Shown here: positions 5,739 through 5,762 of the stretch, piece after piece | How the letters are laid out: each line of letters begins with the position of its first letter | Position numbering within the stretch: the stretch's first letter is position 1 | Assembly (NCBI GenBank): GCA_947628465.1 | Contig: CANQZZ010000092.1 | Coordinates: 1 to 5,762, forward strand | DNA from: an uncultured Clostridia bacterium | GTDB lineage: Bacteria; Bacillota_A; Clostridia; TANB77; CAG-508 | DNA: 5,762 bases | Reading direction: 5' to 3' | Notes under the pieces: model-generated | What the model saw: the letters and a program-made list of their open reading frames with translations, nothing else | The model's database searches: none | What the model was told of the DNA's origin: nothing | Translations under genes and position numbers: made by a program

Positions 5739-5762
5739 TCAGATGACAGACAGCAAAAAAGT
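5725..5762 (+). pseudogene. cca: Continuation of cca in the +1 frame, cut by the window end
   Basis: If C5724 is skipped, ATG AAG at 5718-5723 runs into GGA GGA ATA TTT and reads on as GGIFSQMTDSKK without a stop to the last base. The joined peptide, TSCKEHMKGGIF and onward, lines up with the segment after the HD domain of E. coli-type Cca (HDLIHTFPMLNPKTIVKL). The 3' part of the gene thus appears still present, displaced by one base. It could not be translated without a frameshift unless the extra base is a sequencing or assembly error. Confidence 0.65.

Overview
The window is strongly AT-rich DNA with dense forward-strand coding, A/T-ending codons (AGA, GGA, GCA, ATA), AGGAGG/GGAG-type ribosome binding sites and intrinsic terminators. 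Together with a split-subunit pyruvate:ferredoxin oxidoreductase and a Fem-type peptidoglycan-bridge aminoacyltransferase, this points to an anaerobic, low-GC Gram-positive bacterium of the Clostridia (Bacillota), plausibly an uncultured gut-type lineage. That placement is inference from gene content and composition.

Layout, all on the + strand. (1) 1-1263: the 3' end of porA and a complete porB, alpha and beta subunits of a 2-oxoacid (probably pyruvate):ferredoxin oxidoreductase, translationally tight (the porB Shine-Dalgarno is the last two codons of porA) and closed by a 20-bp terminator hairpin. (2) 1324-3443: a well-formed extended -10 promoter, then a two-gene unit of a six-helix DUF308/HdeD-like membrane protein and a COG2509-type FAD-dependent dehydrogenase with a Cys cluster, 16 bp apart. 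Its stop codon abuts a palindromic GTCCC/GGGAC repeat block (3444-3493). (3) 3587-4706: a FemAB/FemX-family aminoacyltransferase with its own terminator. (4) 4726-5762: a promoter-like sequence and a CCA-adding tRNA nucleotidyltransferase whose frame is broken near the right edge. The conserved sequence continues in the +1 frame to the end of the window.

The four units look like independent housekeeping or accessory loci rather than one pathway: fermentative pyruvate/ferredoxin metabolism, a membrane protein plus an uncharacterised flavoprotein, cell-wall cross-bridge synthesis, and tRNA 3'-end maturation. I see no CRISPR array, tRNA, rRNA, transposase or phage gene. No convincing undescribed multi-gene system is present. 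The items most worth a second look are the apparent frameshift in cca, the alternating GTCCC repeat block, and the Cys-rich flavoprotein paired with a membrane protein.
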